Below, piece after piece: positions 27,601 through 39,600 of a DNA stretch of 64,000 bases (the first letter of the stretch is position 1; each line of letters starts with the position of its first letter). The stretch is from Todiramphus chloris collaris (lineage: Eukaryota; Chordata; Aves; Coraciiformes; Alcedinidae). The notes under the pieces are model-generated. The model saw only the letters and a program-made list of their open reading frames with translations. It searched no databases and had not been told where the DNA came from. The DNA is taken from positions 1,904,248 to 1,968,247 of the forward strand of contig JANVCC010009967.1 of the NCBI GenBank assembly GCA_025345505.1. Direction: 5' to 3'. The position numbers and the translations under genes were made by a program.

Positions 27601-30600
27601 TGCTCCAAGGAAGGAACTGAATAAGAGTACCCAAGCGAAGCCAAGCAAAGCTGGCAAAGCAGTACAAGAGGGGAGAAGAAACCGAAGAATCTTTGGATCC
27701 CTCAGCATTATGCTGAATATGATGTATATGGGCTGGAATCCTTTGTTGGTCATTTTGGGGTCCCCTGTCCTGTCCGCTCCTCCCTGCAGGTGCAGCCTTT
27801 CACTTTTCTACATGCCCCAGCGTGGTACACAAGACCCAGCAGTGGCCTTGGTCTGCACACCATCCTTGGTAGTAACTCTGCCCATGGGGGGTTATCACTG
27901 CCAGCAGCAGACACTGTCTGTGAGAACAGGCTGCTGGCTCCAGACAGTGCAGCTAGAAGAACGGAGCTGGAAAGTAAAATCACTGAACAGAATTAGTTCT
28001 GTTCTCACTCAAACCAGGACAGTTGTATTTTTTTAAAGGCTATTCAATGAAGGATCAGACAAATGTTGAGGTACTGTAGATGGCTTTGGGTTTTCCTGTT
28101 AAAATTGTGATCCTGTTCTTCTGGATATAGAAAATAAAGTTTAACTACAGAAGCTATCAAAAGGGGCGAAATAAAATGCATACAAGTTTCTGGGAAGTGG
28201 ATGAAGGCAAACATTTTCAGTACAGTGTTGGTAATCTTAGATTTTATTTGAAACAACAGCAATGTTTAAAAAAAAAAAGAGAGAAAAAGAAATATGTTTT
28301 TGTGGGAGTGTTTTTTTTACCAGGAAGCAGCAGGAGAACTTGTTTTGTTTTCTTTAACTTCAGTATATCATATCAAAATAGTAAGAAAGTTTTTGTTTCT
28401 ATACAAAACAATCTGCCGATGCTCGGTTTTCATGAGGAGGATGGAGTATATTTTCCTGTTCTGCTCACTTATTTACTGGCCATAGGAGCTGGTAGCTAGT
28501 TGTTAAATATATTGTCTGTTCATTGATTGGAGAATATGAATGTGTTCAGTGATTGGAGAATGTCTATTCAGTGACTGGAGAATGATTTTTATCATAGGGA
28601 CAGGAGCTGAAAAGCAGACATTTCATTGCAGATGGAGGAAATAAACTTGTGAGGCTGACTTTTTGCAAATGGTTCATGAGCATTCATAACAGTTCTGGGA
28701 AAATGCCAGAGCTCCAGTGAAAGATTGGCAAGTGCTGTATATGGTGAGCGTAAATAACTTAGTTAGGAGCCGATAATACTACTTCCCAGAAAAACATGGG
28801 GTCTAGTGTAAACTTCAGCGTAGCTGAGCTGGTAGCTGGATGCTTTTGTTTGGTATGCTGGTTGACTCTGAGAGCATTTCCCCTCTCAAATGCCAAACAT
28901 GCTTTTGCGTGGTCACAAACCTGCTCAGCTCTTTGATTTGCTCAGTTTTCAGGATTCATCACTGATTTGGCTGCAGTTGGTCTTATCCTGGGCTCTGTAA
29001 GTGTAAGAAACTTTTGACATTGCAGAGCATTTAATATTTAACCCAGTGATTATAGACCATAGGGTGCTACTTGTCATTATCTGACCACCCTGTGCCATAT
29101 AAAGCAGGAGTCTCTTAACACTGCAAAAAATACAGTACATCTCGTTCTAAAATAACACGTACAGTGAGAAAAGGGCTGAACAACAGAGAAACAGCCTTCT
29201 TAATTTGAAATATGCTTGGGCTGAACATTCTTTTTTTTTGTTTTGGTCAGTGCATTGGGTTGCAGGCTGGCAGCATGTATGCACAGGACAGAGTTGTGTT
29301 CCAGAAAGGTGGAATTATGGTGTGTTGGCAGGGAGGTAACGAAATGGAGGGAGAAACTGTGGTGGTACTCAGTTTTTCATGACACTGTGCTGCACAGAAG
29401 TGGGTGCTAGGAGACTATATGAAACATTTGAACTTTGCCTCTGAGTGGTAAGTGATTTTTCCCAGTCAGCCCTTCTGTGTCCTGCTTATATCAACAGTGT
29501 TTGATAGGAGAATCCTCGTCAGATGACCATGTCCAGGGGTATCCATGCTTTCAGTAGAGCTGCCAGTCGGACGCCAGATGAAATTGAGTGATGTCCTTTA
29601 AACTGGACTGCTAGCAATGTGTGCAATTAAAAATGCATGATTTCCTGGAAGAGATGTATGCAAAATGTCACATTCTAAAGGGATTCTTTGTGAATGTTTG
29701 AATAGGTTGGTTATTCTTTAGTCTAAATGTAAAGCTATACTGAACTAGTTGTGGGTGATTTTTGGCAAATTTAATTTATAATACAACTATTATACATGAA
29801 TGTCTTTATCTTGTCAAACCTAATCTGTACTGGTGTTTAGATCTATTCTGGTTAGCAAGTATTCCTGTCAGTAGAAATTAAGTAGCCCTAGGAAGTTGTA
29901 GCTGTTTAACTACTTTTTCTTCTAAAAAAGGCTGTTAAAAAAAACCCCCACAAACAGCAAACACTACCACCCAAAAGGAAGATCACTTCCTTTCCCCTCA
30001 AAAACCCAGTCAACCAGCTCCCCCTGTCCTGCTACCTGTGCAAATATCTTTGTTTTAACAGCATGGTGAAAGCAGTACAGTTTTCTGCTGTGGATGGTGT
30101 GACTGGTGCAATGCTATGAACAATTACATGGTTCTCCTTTTTATTTTTGAACTCTTGCTCTCAGAGCCATTGGTTTAAGAGGTTATTGATACCCTTGTCA
30201 GGAATGCCAAGAAGGAACCACAAATGCTAGTTCACTGCACATTTCTGAGAACAGACCTGCCTCTGCTGGTGATGTGAGCTGAAATGCACAGGGATCTGTG
30301 AAATGAGTGGGAGTGGTGTCATGTGTTAGACTTCAACAAGACTTATCAGAGCTACTGTATAGAGTCCTGAGTTGTGTCTTCACAGGGTGTCTGTACACTG
30401 ATGATATACCAGCTGTCACATTAATTATTTTCTGCTGGAACATTTTTCAGTTGAACTATTGCTCTAACTGATGTAGTTATGTTGGTACACCATTGTGTGT
30501 GTTCAGTAGACCAAATTTCCTAACACTTTACATTGGTGCTTGATTCTGTGGAGAAGACTTTGATGAAGTCTATGTATTTTTTTGTTTTTAAGGAGAGCTT

Positions 30601-33600
30601 CAGCATAGAATCATAGACTAGTTTGGATTGGAATGGACCTTTAAAGGTCATCTACTCCTATCACCCAGAAATGAGCAGGGACATCTGCAACTAGAGCAGG
30701 TTGCTCAGAACCCCATCCAAGCTGACCTGGAAAGATTTCAGGGACAGGGCATCTACCACCTCGCTGGGCAACCTGGGCCTGTGTTTTACCACCCTGATGT
30801 TAAAAACCCATCTTCCTTGTAGCTAGTCTGAATCCAGCCTCTTTTAGTTTAAAACCATTCCCCCATACCTGGTCATACCCTTCAGGTACTGGAAGGCCAC
30901 AATAAGGTCACCCCGGAGCCTTCTCTTCTCCAGGCTGAATGACTTCAACTCTCAGCCTGGCCTCACAGCAGAGGGGATCCAGCCCGATGAACATTTTCGT
31001 GGCCATCCTCTGGACCTGTTCCAACAGATGTGTGTGTCTTCTGTTGAGGGCTACAGAGCTGGACACAGTACTGCAGGTGGGGTCTCAGCAGAGCAGAGAG
31101 GGACAATCACCTCTCTTGACCTGCTGGCCATGCTGCTTTTGGTGCAAAGGATGTGATTAGCTTTCTGGGCTGTGAGCGCATATTGCTGCCTCATTTCCAG
31201 CTTCTCATTCACCAGTACCCCCGAGGTCTTCTTTGCAGGACTGTGGACCTCATGGAGCAGGTCCAGAGGAGGCCCCAAAGATGCTCAGAGGGCTGGAGCA
31301 CCTCTCCTACGAGGACAGGCTGAGGGAGCTGGGGTTGTTCAGCCTTGAGAAGAGAAGGCTCCGGGGAGAGCTCCTGGGGACCTTCCAGTACCTGAAGGAG
31401 GCTGGAGAGGGTCTGTTTACGAGGGCCTGGAGGGAAAGGACGAGGGGTAACAGGTTTAAATGAGAGAAGAGTAGATTTAGATTGGCTGTCAGGAAGAAGT
31501 TGTTTACATTGAGGGTGGTAGAAGAGTGGAATAGGCTGCCCAGGGAGGTGCCTGAGGCCCCATCCCGGGAGATGTTCAAGGTGAGGTTGGAGAAGGCTCT
31601 GAGCAGCCTGGTGTTGTTGAGGGTATCCCTGCTGAGTGCAGGGGGGCTGGACTGGGTGACCTTCAGAGGTCCCCTCCAGCCCGAGCCATTCTCGGATCCT
31701 ATGATTCTGTGACTGTGTTAAAGGCCTTACAGAAGTCCAGCTAGATGACAGCCGTAGCTTTTCCCTTGTCCACTGGTGGTGTCACTCTATCACAGAAGGC
31801 CTCTAGGTTTGTCAGGAAGGACTTGCCCTTGGTGAAGTTGTGCTGGCTTTCTGCAATCACCTCCCTGTCCTCCAGCATAACTGGTTCTAATGGTAGCTTG
31901 ACTTCACTTGTATCTTGAAAGTGCATGACCAAGATGCAATTGCTGCAGATGTGGCAGCAGTGAAGGGTAAACATGTGTGATTAAAATACATTACCTCTCC
32001 CCCTCTTTTTCAGCTTTCTGAAACAAAAGTCTTCACCGCTTCTTCTGTTCCATCTGAGAACCATGTGACTTCTGGGCAAAGGTAAGCTGTTCTTCCATGT
32101 TTTCCCTATACCTTGAAAACTTTCTGCTTGTTGGAACAATGTTAGCTTGCACAAATCGAATGTTGAATAAAACACAGGGCATCCCTGGTCAGGGATGGTC
32201 AATCTGATTTCAAAATTGCAGAAACCTTGCTCGCAAATCTTTGGATTTGTGGGTACCTGTGTTACCTGTTACTGACTACAGAAATGGAGCCAAACTTACC
32301 AAATCCTCAAAGCATAATACTGAGAAGACGCTGTCTTCTACACAAAGACTGCTCAGGAGTCAAAGGCAGGAGCAAAAGTAGCTGGGAAGAGAAGTTTTCT
32401 GCTGTTGACAAGGAAGCTCTGACTTTGCTGTCCAGGAAAAAGGAAAGCCTGTAGAGGCTGAAGGTGTTACGAATGTAGTGCTTTTTGACAGTCGTGTTAA
32501 CAGAAAAGCTTGTGTTGCCAAGATGGTGAATTTCCTGGTAAGCACCACAAGTAACTTGCCTTAACTGAGGATACAGTATTCAGGCAGAGAATCAAAAATA
32601 TGGCAGTTGCTGGCTTTCTTTACTTGCCTTTTTCTTCACCAAATGCCTGGCTAATGTAGTGGAGTCAGTTGGCTGCACTAGCCCCAGGGCCCAGAAGAGC
32701 AAGTTGAAGTTGTGTGATGAAGACTTCAGTAGTAGGATAGCATGAGATCTGACAACTAGATGGCCTCATCATCCTAAATGTTCTGATACAGCTGTACTGC
32801 TGTACTCCAGACTGCAGCAGAATCTTCCTTATAGCATGGATGTGATCTGGAGGAGGCATGTTGTCAGTTGATCTATGTTTTATATTCCTTTCCTCATTAG
32901 AAGTGTTAACGCTCACTTGTCCATTGTTCTAATGCAAATATTCTTCCAGTGGATATCCCTCAAAACTACGTTAGAAATTATGTTTTAAGTCATCAACTTC
33001 AATTCTTATTTTTTGATTTTTTTTTTTGTTTGGGTCTGGGTTGTTCTTTGTGTGCGTTTAATTATTTATTAATTAAATTATTTATTTAACTTGCTGTAAG
33101 AAAGGTTGGGGCATTAAGAAATCTGTGCTGACGTAAGTGCTGGAATCATCTCTTCAGCCCAAGCCTGAAAGATGTTTAGGATAAACTTAAGTCAGACTTT
33201 TTGGCGTAGGTTTCTTTTATTGCCTGGATAATTTTCCTTGGATAAACCCAATGCTAAACATGTGGTAGGAGTTAGTAAGCCATGCTAAATATAAGAAAAT
33301 TCATGTTTCTCATCCTGCTTAGGTATGTGTTGTTGAGTAATATTGGATATGTGCCTACTGCCCAAGAAACTTAGCTTTTATTTCTGCTGCTCCTGTGATC
33401 TCTGTGTCACCACATATTTACTCAATTGCTGCATATGCGACTTTTATTCTTTACTGTCCTGTTTGCCCTCTACAGAGGAAGGACTTTGATCTCTTTTAAA
33501 AAAAGAGATAGCGTAATATGTACAGAGAATGTGGATAATCAATATATATAATGGGCTTGCAGGCAGGATCCACTTAAACATAATGTATCTCTTATGACTT

Positions 33601-36600
33601 GTCTCTGGTCACTTGGTTATATTTTTCATATAGGTTGTTTTTGTCATACATGACGTTATAAATTTGATAACGTTTGAAAAGAATGGAGAGACAATTATAT
33701 TGTAGCTGCAGTGGAAGGTTTCAGCTGCGCAGTGCTACTTTCTGACAGAAACCTCTGTTATAGCTTTTTTTATATGACAGACAAGCAATATTTAAAAATC
33801 AATAATAATTCTTGTTTTGTTAGTTCTTCAGTTTCAGCATGGGCTAATCATATTTTTCCAACAAACTTTGATTTTTCTTACAGCATTGATTTGGTAGCTC
33901 TGCTTCAAAAGCCTGTGACTTCTTCTCAAGAGGCAGAAGGCAACTCATTTGAAGCTTCACAGCAGCAGACCTTTGGCCAAGCTCTAGTCTTCACAAATTC
34001 TCAGCACAGCACCCAGATGGCATCAGGAACTGGCAGCTCCAGTGGTGTAAACTCCTATACTCCTCAAAGTCTGGTAAAATTATGCTTTCTAAATAGTCTT
34101 AATGCATAACTGTTTCAGGTTAAAGAACTTTTCTAGTGCTGGTTATTTCATGAGATATCTCAGTGTAAAGTTCAGCCTGCAGATATTGAAGGAATTGAGT
34201 TCTTTTTTCCATTCACACACAGACACAAAGATTAGGTTTTTTCTAGGTTTGTTAAGTAGTTGTTTCTCAGTTTACATGAATTACTTGTATTAATTTTTGA
34301 GTAGAGAGCATTTTTACTGTGTGCTGATTTAGGATGAAATAATTTGTTTCTAGTGAAGACTTTTATACAAGAAAACTGTGATGTTTTATTTCCAAGCACA
34401 TATCTGAGTGCCTTTTGTGCTAGTCTGCCTATTTCTGAGTCAATTGTGAGGGCTTGAAATTGAGCTCTTCTATTTATTCTCTGAAAATCAGTTGAATAAT
34501 GAGTAAATATATGCTATTTAGAGATGCATGGATTTGATTAAGTCAGTATTGTTTCCATCACAGTGGTCAAAGTTGTATTTGTGGTAATCGGGGAGGATCT
34601 GGACATGTGCTACAAGTGCTGATTTCTTTTTTTTTATTGATCATTTGTTAGTAATCTAGGGTAGAAGAGGTTTTAGTTGTTGCCAAAAGCAGCTGTATGC
34701 ATTGACTCTGTTGTTATGTGCAAATTATTTACTAAGTACTTAACTCCAGTCCTTCCCCTCTTCTTTTTTTTTTTGTCTTTTGGTAGTCTGCAGTCCTTTG
34801 TTCTGGCTTTGGAGAACTTGGATCTTCTAAACTGGCAAACTCTACTGGATCCCAAATCTTGGACCAGTTGAAATCTCCAGGATTGGGTCAGTTTACCTCT
34901 CAACAAAATAATAGTAGCTCTTCCACCACTGCCACAACTACCACATCATCCTGGGATATAAAGCCACCCATTACTCAGTCCTCAGTCCTTAGTCAGTTTG
35001 GTAAGTGCTTTGACATAGTTTTCTCTCTCCTTCTCTCTCTCTCTTGCAAGACTTCTTCATGCCAATGGCAGTTTTAAATGGCATTAATGAAAGACTTCTA
35101 AAAAAATGTAGTACTAATAATGCGATTTATTGCAGCACTGTGAGAGTTTCACTTTACTTGCTTGTTATGGACATTACAAGTATATCACAAACTAAATTTT
35201 GGTGGGCTTAAGCTTAACCATAAATGTTACTGCATCTTTAGAAGTTGTTGAGCCTTCATTTAACGACATCTGTGATTTAATGTGCTTGAATATTTAAGTG
35301 GAACTTTGGTGTGATTTTGTTACTCAGTAAATCCTGGACAATATTTTCATTGAGCTTGTGCTGCTTCTAGCTCAGCGTAAGGTTGTACTGTATTTTGTCT
35401 ATTTTTTGACCAGACTTTTTGCTTCTAACCATTATATGAATTTTGAATGAGGACTATATAATTTCTTCTTAATGCATGTCACATCTCAGTGTTCTTTCCC
35501 TAGTGTGCTGAGAATGATGCAGGTTACCTGTTTTGTCTATTCATAACTGTATGGATTTTTCATTTAATTGAGTTAAATAAGTAGAAACAGTGAAAATGAC
35601 ACACACTTGGTTCCTGCAGTGTAGTTCCTAGCAATAGGCTCACTGTGAAGAGTGAGAGCTCTTGTATCTACCTCATGTGTATATGTTTCCAGATAGATAA
35701 ACAGCCAGTTTGGTAGCAGTTACAATGTTTGACACTCAGCAGTTCTGAAAAAATGTTTACATACATTTTAAGTTGCTTACTAATGCACTTTATCATCTGA
35801 ATAAAAAACCCTTCACATTGCAGATGCTGTAGATCTCTTATGCTTGTTGACCAGTGCTCGGAGCCACTTTGTGGCTTTCAGCATCTGAAAAATGTGAAGG
35901 GGAAGACTTGGAAAAAAAAAGTCAGTGTTTGGTGTCTCTTTACTTTTAGTCAGACTGAGATGGTACATGACTTTTCCTGTTTGTGTAGAAAATCTTCTTT
36001 GCAGGGACAGGAAATCCTAACTCATAACACCTCTAAACTGCAACTCCAGGCCCCTTGGACATAATCATATTTTATCGGCACAGTTAATTGCGTTGAGATT
36101 TGCAGTGTTTGGGTAAAATAATGTGTAGCTCTTTATGAGGTTTCTGAATAGTATGTGGTACCATCATGTGACTTTATTGATAGGTTTGTTTTCATACTTT
36201 TGAAGAAAGCTAAATAATGCTTGCCCACAGCTGTTTGTTTGAAGTAGAGAACGTGAAATGTTGGTCATATTATTGCAATGGTAAGATTGAATATGAAACT
36301 TGTGGGATGTCTAAAGGAGACTTGCACACACTGTAAAATCATAGCTGTTGAGTATGTAAGGTCACCCAAATTCTTTTATGAAGAGTACAAGTATGAAGAG
36401 CAGAGTCTAATGCTTTAATTTTGATGTTTCTTTTTCCCCAACACTGACCAGACTTTAAATCTCAGCCTGAACCATCCCCAGTACTGAGCCAGCTGACCCA
36501 GCGACAGCAACAACAAACACAGGCAGTTTCTGTTCCTCCTCCTGGGCTGGAGTCCTTCTCCTCCCAGGTAAAACTCCGAGCGCCGTCTCCTGTAGACACC

Positions 36601-39600
36601 TCTACAGCTGTTAGCAAAATGTTACAGCTTCCCACTATATCTATGGATAACCAGTCAGTGACTGCCCATCAAACTCATCAGAAACAGATAAAACCACCAA
36701 AAAGAAGGATAACTCCAGCATCCAAGGTGAGTAATTGAGTGGTGGCTTGTCCTTAATAAACATAAAACTATTAAAAAGATTGTGTCATTAATACTGTGGC
36801 CAGCAGGGCTAGGGACATGATCTTGCCCCTATACTCTTCACTGGTGAGGCCACAACTTGAACACTGTGTTCATTTTTGGGTTCCTCACTACAGGAAGGAC
36901 ATTGAGGGGGCTGGAGCCTGTCAAAAGAAAGGCAGTGAAGCTGGTGAAGGGTCTAGAGAGCAAGTCTTCTGAGAAGCAGCTGAGGGAACTGGTGGTGTTT
37001 AGCCTGGAGAAAAGAAGGCTGAAGGGAGACCTTCTTGCTCTGCAGCCTGAAAGGTTGTTGTAGTCATGAGGGGGTCAGTCTCTTCTCTCACGTAACAGGC
37101 AATAGGACAAGAGGAAATGACCTCAAGTTGCACCAGGAGAGGTTTAGATTGCACACTAAGAAAAATTTCTTCAGTGGAAGGATGGTCAAGCCCCGGAACA
37201 GGCTGCCCAGGGGAGTGGTGGAGTCACCATCCCTGGAGGATTTAAAAGGTGTGTAGATGATATGGTTTAGTGGTGGGCTTGGCAGTGTTTGATTTATGGT
37301 TAGACCTTGTGATCTTAAAGGTCTTTTCCAACCTAAGTGACTCTATGTATAAGTTCTGAAGGAGAATGAGAGCAAAGACTGTGGTATATTTTGTGTTTAT
37401 AAAGCAGAAAATTCTATGCTGGATAGTTTTTAGGTCCAGAATACAGTGAAGTTGTTTCTTCCAAGAACACGGCTGAGCCAAGTAGGAAAGGGATGCTGCT
37501 GGATCTTATATTCACTAACAAGGAGGGTCTGGTTTGAAGCAGTGAAGGTTGAGGGCAGACTCGGCTGCAGTGACCATGAGAAGGGGTGCAGTGCAGGATC
37601 TCGTGTGGCAGGAACAGAATACCAAGCAGAATCACAGCCTGGACTTCAGCAGGGCCAACTTTGGCCTTTCCAAACAATTGATAGGGGAAATCCCATGGGA
37701 CGGGGTATTAGAAGATAAAGGGGCTCAAGATAGTTGGTTAACATTCAAGAACCACTTCTTCCAAGCTTAAGATCAGACCATCCCAACAGGTAGGAAATCA
37801 AGAAAGGGGGCCAGGAGACCTGCATGGTTAAACAGGGAACTGCTGGGCAAACTCAAGTGGAAGAAGGGCATCTGTAGATCATGGAAGGAGGGGCTGGCCA
37901 CTTGGGAGGAATATAAAACTGCTGTCAGAGGCTTCAAGAGACAACTAGGAAAGCTAAGTCCTCTTTGGAGTTAAACCTTGCAAGAGAGGTCAAGGACAAC
38001 AGAAAGGGCTTCTTCAAATACATTTCAGTAAAAACTAAGACTAGAGGCAGTGTGGGTCCACTGATGGATGAGGTGGGTGCCCTGGTGACAGAGGATACAA
38101 AGAAGGCAGGGTTACTGAATGCCTTCTTTGTCTCTGTCTGTGCTGCTGGAGGCTGTCCTCAGGAGCCCTGAGGCCCCAGAGGAAGTCAGGATAAAGGAGG
38201 AGTTTGCTTTGGTTGATGACAACTGGGTTAGGGACCAGTTAAGCAATCTGGACATCCATAAATCCATGAGTCCTGATGGGATGCACTGATGGGTGCTGAG
38301 GAAGCTGGTGGAGGTCACTGCTAGGCCACTCTCCATCATCTGCCACGGGGCCCAGGAGAGGTGCCTGAGGACTGGAGGAAAGCAAATGTCACTCCAGTCT
38401 TCAAAAAGGGTAAGAAGGAGGTAAGAAGGAGGACCCGGGTAACTATAGACTGGTCAGCCCCACCTCCATCCCCAGGAAGGTGAGGGAACAACTCATCCTC
38501 GGCACTGTCTCTAAGCGTATCAAGGATAAGAGGGTCACCAGGAGCAGTCAGCATGGTTTTGCCAAGGGGAGGTCATGTTTGACCAACCTGACAGCCTTTG
38601 ATGAGGACGTAACCAGACGGCTAGATGATGGTAGGGCAGTGGATGTGGTTTATCTTGGTTTCAGTAAAGCATTTGACACCGTCCCCCACAGCATTCTTGC
38701 AGCTGAACTGAGGAAGCGTGTTCTGGGTGAGCGGGTAGTGAGGTGGATTGGGAACTGGTTGAAGGATAGAAGGCAGGGAAGTGTGTTCAGTGGGACAGAG
38801 TCTAGTTGGAGGCCAGTATCTAGTGGAGTCCCTCAAGGGTGTATACTGGGGCCAGTACTATTCAATGTATCCATCAGCAGCCTGAATGAGGAAACAGGGT
38901 GCACTGTCAGCAAGTTTGCTGATGCCACCAAACTGGGAGGAGTGGCTGACACACCAGCATGCCATGCTGCCATCCAGCGTGACCTGGACAGGCTGGAGAG
39001 TTGACCGGGGAGAAATTTAATGAAATGTAAGAAGGGCAAGTGTAGAATCTTGCATCTGGGAAAGAACAACCCCAGGCACCAGTATAAGTTGGGGACTAAG
39101 CAGTTGGAAAGTATCACAGGGGAAAGGGAGCTGGGGGTCCTGGTGGCCAGCAGGATGACCATGAGCCAGCAATATGCCCTCGTGGCCAAGAAGGCCAATG
39201 GCATCCTGGGGTGCATTAGAAGGGTTATGGTTAGTAGGCCGAGAGAGGTTCTCCTCCCCCTCTACTCTGCCCTGGTGACACCTTATCTGGAAAACAGTGT
39301 CGAGTTCTGGGCCCCTCAGTTGAAGGACAGGGAACTAACTGCTTGAAAGAATCCACCGCAGAGTCACAAAGATGCTGAAGGGAGTGGAGCATCTCCCTTT
39401 TGAGGAAAGGCTGAGGGAGCTGGGTCTCTTTAGCCTGGAGGAGACTGAGGGGTGCCCTTATCAATGTTTGTGAATATGTAAAAGGTGAGTGTCAGGAGGA
39501 TGGAGCCAGGCTCTTCTCAGTGATGTCCAATGATAGGACAAGGGGCAACGGGTGTAAGCTGGAGCATAAGAGGTTCTGCAGAAACACGAGGAAAAGCTTT

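Larger units (their letters stand above)
24784..32013 (+). other. UBAP2 intron 7 (7.2 kb)
   Basis: Holds a solo LTR (27402-28021), a short 3-unit tandem repeat (28519-28583) and a CR1 cluster in which a + element interrupts a - element (30606 to about 31885). The rest is AT-rich and unremarkable. Confidence 0.85.

Noticed and set aside
27518-28036. 172-codon ORF in intron 7
   Set aside because: It lies almost entirely inside the solo LTR and has no recognisable protein domain.
38480-39004. Reverse-transcriptase-like ORF as a domesticated or defence-type RT
   Set aside because: The motifs and the flanking 3' UTR are those of CR1. The catalytic box is broken and stops follow.
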